Origin: Sphingomonadaceae bacterium | Lineage (GTDB): Bacteria > Pseudomonadota > Alphaproteobacteria > Sphingomonadales > Sphingomonadaceae | Direction: 5' to 3' | Assembly: GCA_947451145.1 (NCBI GenBank) | Contig: CANFXW010000018.1 | Location: forward strand, 1 to 64,000 | DNA: 64,000 bases | In this document: in pieces, positions 39,257 through 53,711 of the stretch | How positions within the stretch are numbered: the first letter of the stretch is position 1 | Layout: each line of letters opens with the position of its first letter | Program-made: the position numbers and the translations under genes | The notes under the pieces: generated by a model | What the model saw: only the letters and a program-made list of their open reading frames with translations | What the model was told of the DNA's origin: nothing | Database searches by the model: none

Positions 39257-41305
39257 TTACCAGATCTTCGCGCGCTTCTCCGGGGCGATGTACATCTTGT
39301 CGCCGGGCTTCACGCCGAAGGCCTGATACCACGCCTCGATATTGGGCAGCGGGCCGAGCACGCGGAAGCGGCCGGGGCTGTGCGGATCGCTGGTCACCTG
39401 GCTGCGCATCGCATCTTCGCGGTTCTTTTCGCGCCAAGCCTGGGCATAGGCGAGGAAGAAGCGCTGGTCGCCGGTCAGCCCGTCGATCACCGGAGCGGGC
39501 TTGCCACCCAGTGACTTGTGATAGGCATCAAGCGCCACCTGAATCCCGGCAAAGTCGGCGATGTTTTCGCCCATGGTCAGGTCCGGATTGAGGAACAGTC
39601 CCGGTGCGGCTTCGAACTTGGCGTACTGCGCGCCAAACACCTTGGCCTCGGCGACGAAGCGGTCATTGTCTTCCTTGGTCCACCAGTCACGCACCTTGCC
39701 GGTTTCGTCGATCTTGCGGCCCTGATCGTCAAAGCCGTGGCTGATCTCGTGGCCGATCACCGCGCCGATCGAGCCATAGTTCACCGCATCATCCGCCCCC
39801 ATGGCAAAGAACGGTGCCTGAAGGATACCGGCGGGGAAGACGATCTTGTTTTCGAGCCCGCCGTTATAGGCGTTGATCGTCTGCGGGTTCATCGCCCACT
39901 TCTTGCGGTCAACCGGCTTGCCCAGATCGTCCATGTTGTAGGCGGTGTTGAACATCGCGGCGCGCTGGACGTTGCCATAAAGGTCACCCGCATCGATCTT
40001 TAGCGGCGAATAGTCGCGGAACGTGTCGGGATAGCCGACCATCACGTCCATCCGGCTGAGCTTGACGACAGCGGCAGCCTTGGTTGCCGGGCCCATCCAT
40101 TCGTTGCCGTTGATCCGGTCGGTCATCGCCAGTTTCAGGTTGGCAACCAGTGTTTCCATCTTGGCCTTGGCAGCGGGCGGGAAGTAGGCCTTCACATAGT
40201 CCTGACCCAGCAGTTCGCCCAGCGAGCTGTCGGTCATGGCAACGCCCCGCTTCCAGCGCGGCAGGATGGTAGCAACCCCGGTAATCGTCTTGCGATAGAG
40301 GAAGCGGCTGTCGACCATCGCCTTGTTCAGCCATGGCGATGCGCCATCGGCCATGTGGAACATCTGCCAGGCCTTCAGCGTGGCAAGCGGCGTCTTGGCA
40401 TAGATCGCGGCGATATCGCGCACGGCGCTCTTTTCAGCGACAACAATGCGCTTCTGGTCTGGCACCTTCGCGCCCTGCCAGAATTCCGCCCAGTCAACGC
40501 CCGGGGCATAGGCGGCGAGCTCGGCGGTGGTCATCGGGTTGTTGACCTTGTCGACATCGCGGCGATCGGCGGCGGGCCATGACTTTTGGGCGAATGCCGT
40601 TTCAAGGGCCATCACCGCATTGGCGCTGGCCGCGGCGTTCTTGTCGCCCACGGCCTTCAGGGTGCGCGCAATATAGGCGCGATAGGCGGCGCGCTGCTTG
40701 GCGAAGTCCTTTTTCAGGTAATAATCACGCTCGGGCATGCCGATGCCGCCCTGATAGAACCACAGCACATTCATGCCCGGATCAGCGGTATCGGCTTCAA
40801 CGTCCCAGGTGAACGGCGCAATGCCGAAGCGGCCGTTGGTGGTGCCCATGAAGCGCGAGAAATCGCGCTTGCTGGTGATCTTGCGGACCTCGGCAAGGTC
40901 AGCCATCAGCGGCTTGAGGCCGAGCGTTTCCAGCCGCTTCTCGTTCATGAAGCTGGCATAGAGATCGCCATACTTGCTGCCCTTGCCGGCGGTGATCAGG
41001 CTCTTCAGGTTGTTCTGCGTGCGCTCATAGACTTCCAGAAAGCTGCCGACACCGGCGCGGTCGGCCGGGATCTGCGTCGCATCGATCCACTTGCCCGAGG
41101 CAAAGAGCTGGAAATCCTCGCCCGGCTTTACCGTTTCGTTGCGGGTCGAAAGGTCAACGCCCCAGGTGCCGTATTGCCCGGTGCTGCCAGAAGTCGCGGC
41201 TGCCACTGCCGGGGCGGCCTCGCTTGCGTGAGCGGCTTCAGCCAAGGGTGCAAAAGTGAACGCGGCCATGGCAACGCCGGCGGCGAGAACTGCGGAAAGC
41301 TTCAT
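39257..41305 (-). CDS. M13 family metallopeptidase
   Basis: VIGHEISHGFDDQG (HExxH) and ENIADFAG. Confidence 0.95.
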   Translation of the reverse strand: MKLSAVLAAGVAMAAFTFAPLAEAAHASEAAPAVAAATSGSTGQYGTWGVDLSTRNETVKPGEDFQLFASGKWIDATQIPADRAGVGSFLEVYERTQNNLKSLITAGKGSKYGDLYASFMNEKRLETLGLKPLMADLAEVRKITSKRDFSRFMGTTNGRFGIAPFTWDVEADTADPGMNVLWFYQGGIGMPERDYYLKKDFAKQRAAYRAYIARTLKAVGDKNAAASANAVMALETAFAQKSWPAADRRDVDKVNNPMTTAELAAYAPGVDWAEFWQGAKVPDQKRIVVAEKSAVRDIAAIYAKTPLATLKAWQMFHMADGASPWLNKAMVDSRFLYRKTITGVATILPRWKRGVAMTDSSLGELLGQDYVKAYFPPAAKAKMETLVANLKLAMTDRINGNEWMGPATKAAAVVKLSRMDVMVGYPDTFRDYSPLKIDAGDLYGNVQRAAMFNTAYNMDDLGKPVDRKKWAMNPQTINAYNGGLENKIVFPAGILQAPFFAMGADDAVNYGSIGAVIGHEISHGFDDQGRKIDETGKVRDWWTKEDNDRFVAEAKVFGAQYAKFEAAPGLFLNPDLTMGENIADFAGIQVALDAYHKSLGGKPAPVIDGLTGDQRFFLAYAQAWREKNREDAMRSQVTSDPHSPGRFRVLGPLPNIEAWYQAFGVKPGDKMYIAPEKRAKIW

Positions 41306-41547
41306 GTCTGTCCCTTTCGTTGCGCGGCCTGACAGGGCCGCAAAACGGATGGGGCTGGGTCGATCCTGCGCGCGCGCAAGTCAATGTTGTCTGCCGAGAG
41401 GAATGCACCGTTGGTGGAATTGCGCCCGCGCGCAACATTGTTTGCAACAGTGCTGCTGCGAGTTAACTAATTTGAATTCCGCCTATTTTTGGTTTTTGTC
41501 AGGGCAAAATCCGGTTAAAGCCCGGGTCGGAGAGTGGGGGGATTCGC

Positions 41548-42876
41548 GTGAGGGTTGCAGTCGGCGTATTGATGGCTGCAGCTATGACTCTCGCCTTCGC
41601 GGGCTCTGCCGCTGCGCAGGAAGCAACGCCGCCCAGCGTCACGCTCACCGCCGCGCAGCTTTTCGCCTATGCCGATGCCGCGCGTGACCGCGCCGATTTC
41701 CCGACGGCAGAGGCCGCCTATCGCGCGCTCGCCTCCAACCCCGATCCTGAGCTTCGGACCGAGGCGCGCTTTCGCCTCGCGATGATGCTGGCCGACCGGC
41801 AACGCCGCTTTGCCGATGCCGCCGTGCTGCTGCGGCAGATCCTTGACGAAAAGCCCAAGGCCGCGCGGGTGCGGCTGGAGCTGGCGCGGGTGCAGGCCTT
41901 CATGGGCCATGTGAACAGCGCCGAGCGCGAACTGCGCGCCGCGCAAGCCTCCGGCCTGCCGCCCGAGGTCGAGCGCATGGTACGGTTCTACCAGTCGGCG
42001 CTCAGCGCTGCCAAGCCGATGGGCTTTTCGCTGGAAGTGGCGCTCGCACCAGACAGCAACATCAACCGCGCCACGCGATCAGACACGCTCGGCACGATCA
42101 TCGGCGATTTCACGCTCGACCAGAACGCCAAGGCCAGGTCGGGTGTCGGGCTTGATCTGCACGGGACGGCATGGGCGCGGCACGGGCTCTACAAAAGCGC
42201 CACGCTGGTGATGCGCCTTTCGGGCAGTGCCAACGTCTACCGGGAAAGCGACTTCAACGATTTTATCCTATCCGCGCAGGCGGGGCCGGAATACCGCTCG
42301 GGGCGTGACAAGATCGCCTTCCTCGTGGGGCCGGCATGGCGCTGGTACGGCATGCAGCCCTACACCACGACCATATCGGGCAGCGCGAGCTGGCAGCACC
42401 CCTTGGGCAAGCGCGCGCAGCTGCGTGTCGAAGGCGGGATCGGCCATGTCACCAACCGCCGCAATGCGCTGCAGAGCGGCGAGAGCTTCACCCTTTCGGC
42501 CAGCTATGACCGGGCTTTCTCCGCACGCTTTGGCGGCGGGGTGCAGGTCAATGCCAGCCGCGATACGGCGGCAGACCCGGGCTATGCCCTCGCGAGCCTC
42601 GGGGCGAACGCCTACCTGTTCCGCGAATTCGGCCACACCACGGCGACTGTCAGCATCGGCTACAGCCACCTTGAGGCCGACGAGCGCCTGTTCCTCTACC
42701 CGCGCCGCCGCATGGACAACCGCTTCAGCGCCAACCTGTCGGGCACATTCCGGTCTTTGCGTATCGGGCCGTTTGCCCCCTTGGCAAGGCTCCATTGGGA
42801 ACGTAACAATTCGACGATAGAACTCTATGATTACAACCGATTGGGCGGAGAACTGGGAATCACCGCCGCGTTTTGA
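41548..42876 (+). CDS. Slam-like surface lipoprotein assembly modifier (TPR + DUF560-type barrel)
   Basis: N-terminal TPR-like region; barrel GFSLEVALAPDSNINRATRSD... ending LGGELGITAAF; GTG start. Confidence 0.78.
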   Translation: MRVAVGVLMAAAMTLAFAGSAAAQEATPPSVTLTAAQLFAYADAARDRADFPTAEAAYRALASNPDPELRTEARFRLAMMLADRQRRFADAAVLLRQILDEKPKAARVRLELARVQAFMGHVNSAERELRAAQASGLPPEVERMVRFYQSALSAAKPMGFSLEVALAPDSNINRATRSDTLGTIIGDFTLDQNAKARSGVGLDLHGTAWARHGLYKSATLVMRLSGSANVYRESDFNDFILSAQAGPEYRSGRDKIAFLVGPAWRWYGMQPYTTTISGSASWQHPLGKRAQLRVEGGIGHVTNRRNALQSGESFTLSASYDRAFSARFGGGVQVNASRDTAADPGYALASLGANAYLFREFGHTTATVSIGYSHLEADERLFLYPRRRMDNRFSANLSGTFRSLRIGPFAPLARLHWERNNSTIELYDYNRLGGELGITAAF

Positions 42877-42898
42877 AACCTTTGGAGAGGGTCGCGTA

Positions 42899-43825
42899 AT
42901 GGCAATGAGCAAGAAATTCGTAAGCAGTCTGGCGCTGGCTTTTGTGCTGGCGGGATGCGGTGACAGCGGCGGTGGCGGCATAGCCAGCACGCCAACGCCA
43001 ACGCCCACCCCGACGCCGACGCCGGCCAGCTATACCAAAATCGCCGATATGAGCGGTGATCGCACATTCCAGACGGGTGGGATTCAGTACCTTACGGGGC
43101 CCGGTATCAACTTTACTTCGCCGCAACAGCTGGCCTTTGGCAGTGGTATTACCGTCTCCTATGCTGCGGCATCAGACAGCTACACGCTCAGGGCGCCGGA
43201 CAGCACGACCGTTACGCTAACGCCCGCCGATGTCATAAACCCGCCGCCAAATCCTACCGGTATCACCTGGAACAAGGTTGTCGGCACAACCCGGGATCAA
43301 TTTTTGCTGGCTGTGCCGTCAGCCAATGGTGTGCCTCTCAGCTATACCGTATTTGGCAGTTGGGGACACATTGATACTGTAACCAACAATGCAACCGCCC
43401 GCGTGGGTTATGGCGGCTCGCCGACTTTGGCGAGTGATATGCCTCGCACCGGGACGGCAAATTATTCGGTCACCGTTGGCGGTGCGCTTGCGCAGGGCAA
43501 CAGCAATTACAACCTGAACGGCAACAGCAGCGGCACGTTCAGTGCGAATTTCGCAAATAATACGGTTGCAACTTCGATCACCATAGCCGGAACGCTGCAA
43601 CCGAACGGAACGGTTGTAACGCCGTTTGGAACCTATTCCGGAACCGGGACGATTTCGTCAAACGCCATCACCGGAAACTTCACGGGAACAGGTGTGACGG
43701 GCGGATTTTCCGGCGGATTTTTCGGTCCGCAGGCGCTTGAGCTTGGTGTCGCCTGGTATCTTGGCGCAACAATCAACGGCGCGCCGGCAAACGCGGTTGG
43801 TGGAATGGCCGGGATCAAGCAATAG
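42899..43825 (+). CDS. Putative lipoprotein with transferrin-binding-protein-like beta-barrel
   Basis: Lipobox LAGC, (TP)n linker, C-terminal GTGTISSNAITGNFTGTGVTGGFSGGFFGPQALELGVAW. Confidence 0.75.
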   Translation: MAMSKKFVSSLALAFVLAGCGDSGGGGIASTPTPTPTPTPTPASYTKIADMSGDRTFQTGGIQYLTGPGINFTSPQQLAFGSGITVSYAAASDSYTLRAPDSTTVTLTPADVINPPPNPTGITWNKVVGTTRDQFLLAVPSANGVPLSYTVFGSWGHIDTVTNNATARVGYGGSPTLASDMPRTGTANYSVTVGGALAQGNSNYNLNGNSSGTFSANFANNTVATSITIAGTLQPNGTVVTPFGTYSGTGTISSNAITGNFTGTGVTGGFSGGFFGPQALELGVAWYLGATINGAPANAVGGMAGIKQ

Positions 43826-43866
43826 GCAACGATGTAAAGCGGGGAGCCTGATCCGGCTCCCCCGCC

Positions 43867-44220
43867 TCACCCCCCGCAGGCCCGATAGTCCCCCGCGCGG
43901 CAGGCAGCCACAGCGCGGCGCCATTCGGCCATTTCGCGTTGGTAGCGCCGCTGCGCCTGGGCATAGTCATCGCTGCTGTTCCCGCGCTGCTGCGCCTCGC
44001 GATAGGCGCGCCAGCCCTCGGCATAGCCCGCATCGCGCTTTTGCACGTGGGCCAGCTCGCGCAGGTTGAGCTGCCGGATAATCGCCCGGTCCCGCGCCCG
44101 CGCAGCCGGATCGCGCATGGCCGGATCGTTGGGATCGTCAGCCAGCGCTGCGGTGGAAACAAGCGACAGTATGACAGCCAACCCGGACGCCAGCGCGCCC
44201 GCGAACGGAATTCTTCTCAT
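43867..44220 (-). CDS. Hypothetical secreted protein
   Basis: Signal-like N-terminus and charged helical body. Confidence 0.65.
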   Translation of the reverse strand: MRRIPFAGALASGLAVILSLVSTAALADDPNDPAMRDPAARARDRAIIRQLNLRELAHVQKRDAGYAEGWRAYREAQQRGNSSDDYAQAQRRYQREMAEWRRAVAACRAGDYRACGG

Positions 44221-44414
44221 TGTGATGCGACCCTACCCGTGAACCCTGCACAGGGAATGCCGCCTGACCCGGCCCGAGGCAAAGCGTTTGCGACGGGGCG
44301 TTGGCACCCCACCGCAGCATTGGGGCGGACTGGCGATGGGGCTTGAAACGCTTTTGCGGACCATTGCCGCCACCCCCTTGCCCTTGACGAACAAATCTGG
44401 AACAGACTTGCCCC

Positions 44415-47399
<2,985 letters not shown>

Positions 47400-47437
47400 C
47401 CCGGGAACGAGCCTGTCCTGAGCCTGTCGAAGGGCCC

Positions 47438-47503
47438 GAGCAGGTGGCGAAGAATCCGGCGAGCTATACGGGGGGGTATTTGGGGGCTTTGTTTGGGAGG
47501 TGA
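47438..47503 (+). pseudogene. Second, divergent uvrA 3' end remnant
   Basis: Reads EQVAKNPASYTGGYLGALFGR*, aligning with the UvrA terminus [21 protein letters not shown]. Confidence 0.8.
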
Positions 47504-47757
47504 TCCTCCCTGCAGGGGGACTCGAAGAGGGCGCGCAGGCGCCAGCGGGACCACCGCAGGTGGTGGAGGGGCACAGGCGAGTGATCCCGGCCTTTGGTCC
47601 ACGCAGAGACGCGGGCGCAAAAAGTTCAGAGGTGCTGTTTGGGTTTTGCACTTGTCACCTTAAGCATCTTCGTATTCACTCCACCAAATGCGCTTGTGCA
47701 ACGCAGGTTGTGTGAGGATCATAACGCAATTTAGGCGCTTTGGAGTTATGGGGTGCT

Positions 47758-48735
47758 ATGTCTAAGGACTTTTTATCGACGCAAAAAAGGATAACGCCTG
47801 CCAATAAAAATTTGGCTGTCGCAGTCACCTTCATTGTCGGATTCGTGGGCGTTGCATTTTTTGCCTACATGAAGTCAATCGACATTTTAGATATTGCCTC
47901 ATCTATATTTGCAAGCATTTTGGCCGCAGGCATATTTTTGGCAATACAGATTTACATAATACAAAGAGATGCCGACATTGAATTTATTGAATCTGTAAAT
48001 TCAAATGTTGACGCGACAATAGTAAATACATTAAATAAAAGTAGAGAAATCAATGATGAATTTTGCCCGATAAATATATTTGAAAACGATTCGACATCTC
48101 CAAATAATGAATTTAACACTGATGTATCACAAAACCTTACTAAATCTAATGTTTATTTATTTAGAGGTTTTAGCGGAAGGTATACAGTATCTCGTCTGTC
48201 TGACAAGAGATTGGGTAGATTTTCTGAAGTATCGTTATTTCTTACAAAGCCAAACAGCGATGTTGCAATAAGAAGAGCGGCCAGTGATTTGATCGATAGT
48301 AGTCCGAATGCGAATGCCGATGGACGCAAGTTGCTATTAAATCAGGTTCTGCAAACAATTATTGGATCTAGTTTTGTATTTATGAAGTCAGATTCATTTA
48401 CATTGTATTTCCTTGATGATCCTATTGAAGATAGATATGAAATAATTGACGATTTCATATATATTTCGTACTACGACGATATTTCTAGAAATAGAAAAAA
48501 GTTCCCTAATGTATATAAGTTCAGCAAAAATTCCGTTTTCTATAAATCGCAAAATAGAATTCTTAGCTATTATAAAACTTCAATTAATTCAAAATTGAAT
48601 ATAGATGATAATTTAGATGATGAAAAAATAATAAATTTCTTTAAAAATAATTTTCAAATTGAAATAAGTGAAAATGATATTGCATTGGCGAAAAGTGATT
48701 TTGCCGAATTTGTGGATAGCTTTAAGAGTTATTGA
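47758..48735 (+). CDS. AT-rich two-TM uncharacterised protein
   Basis: TM1 LAVAVTFIVGFVGVAFFAY, TM2 IASSIFASILAAGIFLAIQIYII, about 270-aa soluble domain. Confidence 0.75.
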   Translation: MSKDFLSTQKRITPANKNLAVAVTFIVGFVGVAFFAYMKSIDILDIASSIFASILAAGIFLAIQIYIIQRDADIEFIESVNSNVDATIVNTLNKSREINDEFCPINIFENDSTSPNNEFNTDVSQNLTKSNVYLFRGFSGRYTVSRLSDKRLGRFSEVSLFLTKPNSDVAIRRAASDLIDSSPNANADGRKLLLNQVLQTIIGSSFVFMKSDSFTLYFLDDPIEDRYEIIDDFIYISYYDDISRNRKKFPNVYKFSKNSVFYKSQNRILSYYKTSINSKLNIDDNLDDEKIINFFKNNFQIEISENDIALAKSDFAEFVDSFKSY

Positions 48736-48765
48736 AATGTAATTTTTAAATTGAGGCCGCCTGGC

Positions 48766-49413
48766 GTGACTAAAATTGCACAACTGTCGAGTGCTTTGCA
48801 CAACAAATCACTTAGCCGAAATTTGCTCACGGATGTCGTGGGCACGGTGCCGGATGATCACTATTGCATTACCCATGCTTTAGGATTCCTTCGCCTATTG
48901 TTGGGTAGGACGGTATTGGGACCGATCTATCTACACTTCTGGAAGAACTACAAAAATTATTTGCAAAGCGCTGACTTAACAATCCATCGGCATGCGGTTG
49001 CGATAGAGTGCATTGTGCTTACTGGTATCATTCAGAACGCGAACTACGATTGGATCGAAAGTCCGGAGGGGCATCAAATGCTTTTTGAAAAGCGTTTTGA
49101 TGGCAGTCACGGGCAACTATCGCCGACTCTACAAACGGGAAATGCGATAATTCGCGATGAGGAGTGTTTAACCGCTGGGCAGTATTACTCTATACCACTT
49201 GGTCAATTTCATCGCAGTCGCGCGCTGGAGGCACCTCCCGCGATGACTATCGTTCAATTCTTAGAAACAGAAAAAAGTACAGCTATGATCGTCGCGCCAC
49301 GAGAGTTTCAGGCACGTCAACTGTCATATGCAAGTGAGAAAATCGACAAACGTCAAACGCGCGCCCTTATTGATCAAGCAATTGCCGCTATTGCTGAAAT
49401 GGACTTGGACTAA
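48766..49413 (+). CDS. Uncharacterised protein, possibly cupin-like
   Basis: HRHAVAIECIVLTGIIQNANYDW and AGQYYSIPLGQFHRSRA; GTG start preceded by GAGG. Confidence 0.65.
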   Translation: MTKIAQLSSALHNKSLSRNLLTDVVGTVPDDHYCITHALGFLRLLLGRTVLGPIYLHFWKNYKNYLQSADLTIHRHAVAIECIVLTGIIQNANYDWIESPEGHQMLFEKRFDGSHGQLSPTLQTGNAIIRDEECLTAGQYYSIPLGQFHRSRALEAPPAMTIVQFLETEKSTAMIVAPREFQARQLSYASEKIDKRQTRALIDQAIAAIAEMDLD

Positions 49414-49523
49414 TCGCTGATCCCAAGATATCTATGCTTTCTAGCCCCCCAAACCATTTTCCTACACCGCAAAATTCCTATAACTGAGCCGGTTCCCCTC
49501 GCCCCCACGCACAGGTGAACCGC

Positions 49524-50162
49524 ATGTCCGATCTCTCCAATCCCCCCGTCGTCAACCACCCGGCCAGTCTCCCCGCCAAGAGCCGGCCCGCGCGTCACAA
49601 TGAGTGGACGCGGGCGAAGATGGTCACGTTCCTGCGCGAGCTGGCGGCCACGCAGTCGGTTGCGCTCGCGGCCAAGGCTGTCGGAATGAGCCGCACCTCT
49701 GCCTATAACCTGCGCAACCGGCTGCAGGGCTCGCCGTTCTCGCTCGGCTGGGAGGTCGCGCTGGAGTGCGGCATGCACCAGCTTGCCCATGCGGTGATGG
49801 ATCGGGCGCTCAACGGCACCGAGGTGCAGCACTATTACAAGGGCGAGCTGGTCGCGACGACGCGGCGGTTTGACAACAACCTTGCGCGGTGGGTGCTCGA
49901 TAACCCGTTCAAGCTGGGTCGCCAGCAGGTCGCGCGCGAATATTCGGCGCAAGGCTTTGATGCCCTGCTCGAGCGGATCGAGGTCGCCTCGCTCGACTGG
50001 GAGGAGGGCGAGGCCATTCCCGGGCGCAACTGGCCGCTGCTCGATGAAGAGCAAGCGCGCAGTCAGGAGTCGCGGTTTAACAGCGGCGATTCCTGGTACA
50101 CCGCCGAGGCGGCCTATCTGGAGCGGCAGGGCGGGGCGCAGCGCCGGGGCGGTCGGCGGTGA
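49524..50162 (+). CDS. HTH-containing hypothetical protein (terminase small subunit-like fold)
   Basis: MVTFLRELAATQSVALAAKAVGMSRTSAYNLRNRL. Confidence 0.7.
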   Translation: MSDLSNPPVVNHPASLPAKSRPARHNEWTRAKMVTFLRELAATQSVALAAKAVGMSRTSAYNLRNRLQGSPFSLGWEVALECGMHQLAHAVMDRALNGTEVQHYYKGELVATTRRFDNNLARWVLDNPFKLGRQQVAREYSAQGFDALLERIEVASLDWEEGEAIPGRNWPLLDEEQARSQESRFNSGDSWYTAEAAYLERQGGAQRRGGRR

Positions 50163-50508
50163 TTTCCCGCGTTTCTCAGCTTGTCAATTTGGCCCCGAAA
50201 AAGGCTGAAAAAACGCGTTGTTCTATAGGGTTATGTGGTTGGACGCGAGGTTGACAAGGTGTCAACTGTGTCAACCTCAACTTCCCGGAAACCGCCCCCA
50301 TTAACCAGAAAAACATCGTCAATTCCGGGTTAACTGCGCGCTTGAGGGGCGCTTTAAGCATGATGGGTGCAGATGGTCCTCGTGTTCGCAGTCTGGAGGT
50401 ATCTTCGGTGCCCTCCGAGTCCTCCTCCGGTCTGCGGGCATGCCGTCCCACCGTTAGTCGCTCCGGTCGCTTTACCCAGTGGACTGGAAAACAGGAGCAC
50501 CCCTTTCC

Positions 50509-50970
50509 ATGAACACCAAGCCCATCGCAGCGTGCCTGCTGGCCGCATCAACGCTCACCCTGGCCGCCACACCGGCTTTTGCCGATCTCGCCAACGTGCA
50601 GCTCGCCTCGTCGCTCGATGGCCCCTCGGTGCCGAACGGTGGCGATAGCAATGGCACGGCGGACTTCGTCGCCGCGATCGACGGTGATAACAGCCGCATC
50701 TGCTATCGGCTGGAAACGCACAATGTGAACAACCAGACCATCGCCCATATCCACGAAGGCACTGCCGGTGCGCCCGGCCGCCCGCTGGTCAACTTGCAGA
50801 TCGGATCGGACAGCTGCGCCTATGTCAACGCCGCGCTTCTGCAGGACATCATGGCCAATCCGTCGGACTATTACGTCGACGTGCTGAGCGCCTCTTTCCC
50901 CAAGGGCGCGGTGCGTGGGCAGCTGACAGTGACAGACGGCGGCGGTTCGCTCGCGCTCAGCAGCAACTGA
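50509..50970 (+). CDS. CHRD domain-containing secreted protein
   Basis: Signal peptide, AHIHEGTAGAPG, FPKGAVRGQLT. Confidence 0.85.
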   Translation: MNTKPIAACLLAASTLTLAATPAFADLANVQLASSLDGPSVPNGGDSNGTADFVAAIDGDNSRICYRLETHNVNNQTIAHIHEGTAGAPGRPLVNLQIGSDSCAYVNAALLQDIMANPSDYYVDVLSASFPKGAVRGQLTVTDGGGSLALSSN

Positions 50971-51072
50971 GCCTGCAAACCGGCTTGGCGAAGGTCGGGC
51001 CGCGGGTGTAGCCTTCCCCTGACCGGCCACGCGGCCCCTGAGTCGCGTGGCGCGGTTTGAGGGGGATGTGCT

Positions 51073-51489
51073 ATGAGAGAACTGCGCGTTGTCTTGTCTG
51101 TTGCCTGCCTGCTGGCACCACTGAGCGCCCATGCGGCGCCCGTAACGCTCACCGCCGTACTCACCGGCGCGAACGAAACCGCTGGCGGCGATGCCAAGGC
51201 CAGCGGCGGCTTCAAGGTGACGATGGATCCTGAGAGCAACGACTTTTGCTACTCGCTGTGGTCTGACAAGCCGCTGAAAGCGACGATGGCCCACCTGCAC
51301 ACCGGCGCGGCCGGTGCCGATGGCGCGCCGGTGGTGACGCTGGAAGTGACCGGCAAGGCCAGCGACGAGTGCCTGGCGGTCGAGAAGGAAAAGCTGGAAC
51401 CGATCGCGGCAAATCCGGCGGGCTTCTACGTCAACATCCACACCGATGCCTTCCCCAAAGGCGCGATGCGCGGGCAGCTGACGAAGTAG
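51073..51489 (+). CDS. CHRD domain-containing secreted protein (paralogue)
   Basis: AHLHTGAAGADGAPV, DAFPKGAMRGQLT. Confidence 0.85.
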   Translation: MRELRVVLSVACLLAPLSAHAAPVTLTAVLTGANETAGGDAKASGGFKVTMDPESNDFCYSLWSDKPLKATMAHLHTGAAGADGAPVVTLEVTGKASDECLAVEKEKLEPIAANPAGFYVNIHTDAFPKGAMRGQLTK

Positions 51490-51597
51490 CCGGACAAGTG
51501 GACGTGCTGTCCTACATCGCTGCGGCTGTGTAGCGAGGGGGGCTCTTTGATTCGTTGTTAAGGTGGTTTCAGAAACCCGCCCCTATTCGTCATCCTG

Positions 51598-51727
51598 AAC
51601 TTGTTTCAGGATCCATCGTGCCCCAGGTCCAGTTCAAGCCGGAGAGCAGCAAACCGTGAGGTACGGCTTTCTCAACCGAGCTCCGGGTGTGCGGAGGAAT
51701 GGATCCTGAAACGAGTTCAGGATGACG
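51598..51727. repeat. Composite palindromic repeat, copy 4
   Basis: Same termini as 28772-28911. Confidence 0.85.
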
Positions 51728-52316
51728 GCGAAGAAATGACTGTATTGGAATGGGGGGATGCAGTGCCCGCCGCACCCCGGACAGCAAACGGGGCCGGCAT
51801 CGCTGCCAGCCCCGTCCTCACCTGCCGTCCGTGCCTGAGCCGACTTTGCCTGCTGAAGGAAAGCTCGCGCTTGCCGACTGCTGCTCTGCCACGCCCATGC
51901 CGTTTCCGGCGGCGTCCGGTCCCGTCAGGTGGGCGCTGGGATCTGCATGGCTGAACCTGAGTTCAGTTTGCCGACCGTCGCTTTCCCGCCTGGCGGTTCC
52001 GTGAATGCCTTCGTGGACTGTCGTTCCGGTTCGCTGCCCTGCCCGAAGCCAAGGCCTTTCCCGTTACTGTCATCGCCCGAAAGCAATCATCCGTCGGCGC
52101 GCTCTACACTGCATCTGCGGTTCGCCAGGGTCATTCCGGGGGGAATTCGCTAGGCGTGTTTTCCGATACTGCTGCGGGCTGCGCCGCCGTCTCTTCAGTT
52201 TGCATCTTTCCTTGCGATTTCAGGGGTTTATTCCTTCACTCGCCGGTCAGAAGCGCCCTTCCGATGACTTGAAGCTGCGCCCACAAAGTGAGTCGGACAA
52301 GGCTGAATCGGTACAG

Positions 52317-52369
52317 TTATCCACAGGCCGCAAAAGCGGCGGTGGATAACTGGGGGTTCGCGGTGGACA
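52317..52369. promoter_or_regulatory. DnaA-box-like cluster
   Basis: TTATCCACA at 52317-52325; inverted near-matches GGTGGATAA (52341-52349) and a GGTGGACAA site just downstream. Confidence 0.5.
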
Positions 52370-52404
52370 ACTTTGGCGCGACTCGGGTCGCGACGAAAAT
52401 TGTC

Positions 52405-53622
<1,218 letters not shown>

Positions 53623-53711
53623 TGCCGTAACCTTTGTGTAGAATTCGAGTCACCTAAACGCGGTGCTGCCCCTAGGCGAAGGGCGGCTTGGCGGCAAGAG
53701 GAGTGCGGCGG

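Noticed and set aside
42992-43030. (TP)n-coding short repeat in the lipoprotein as a phase-variation tract
   Set aside because: The repeat unit preserves the frame and is a typical proline-rich linker after a lipobox
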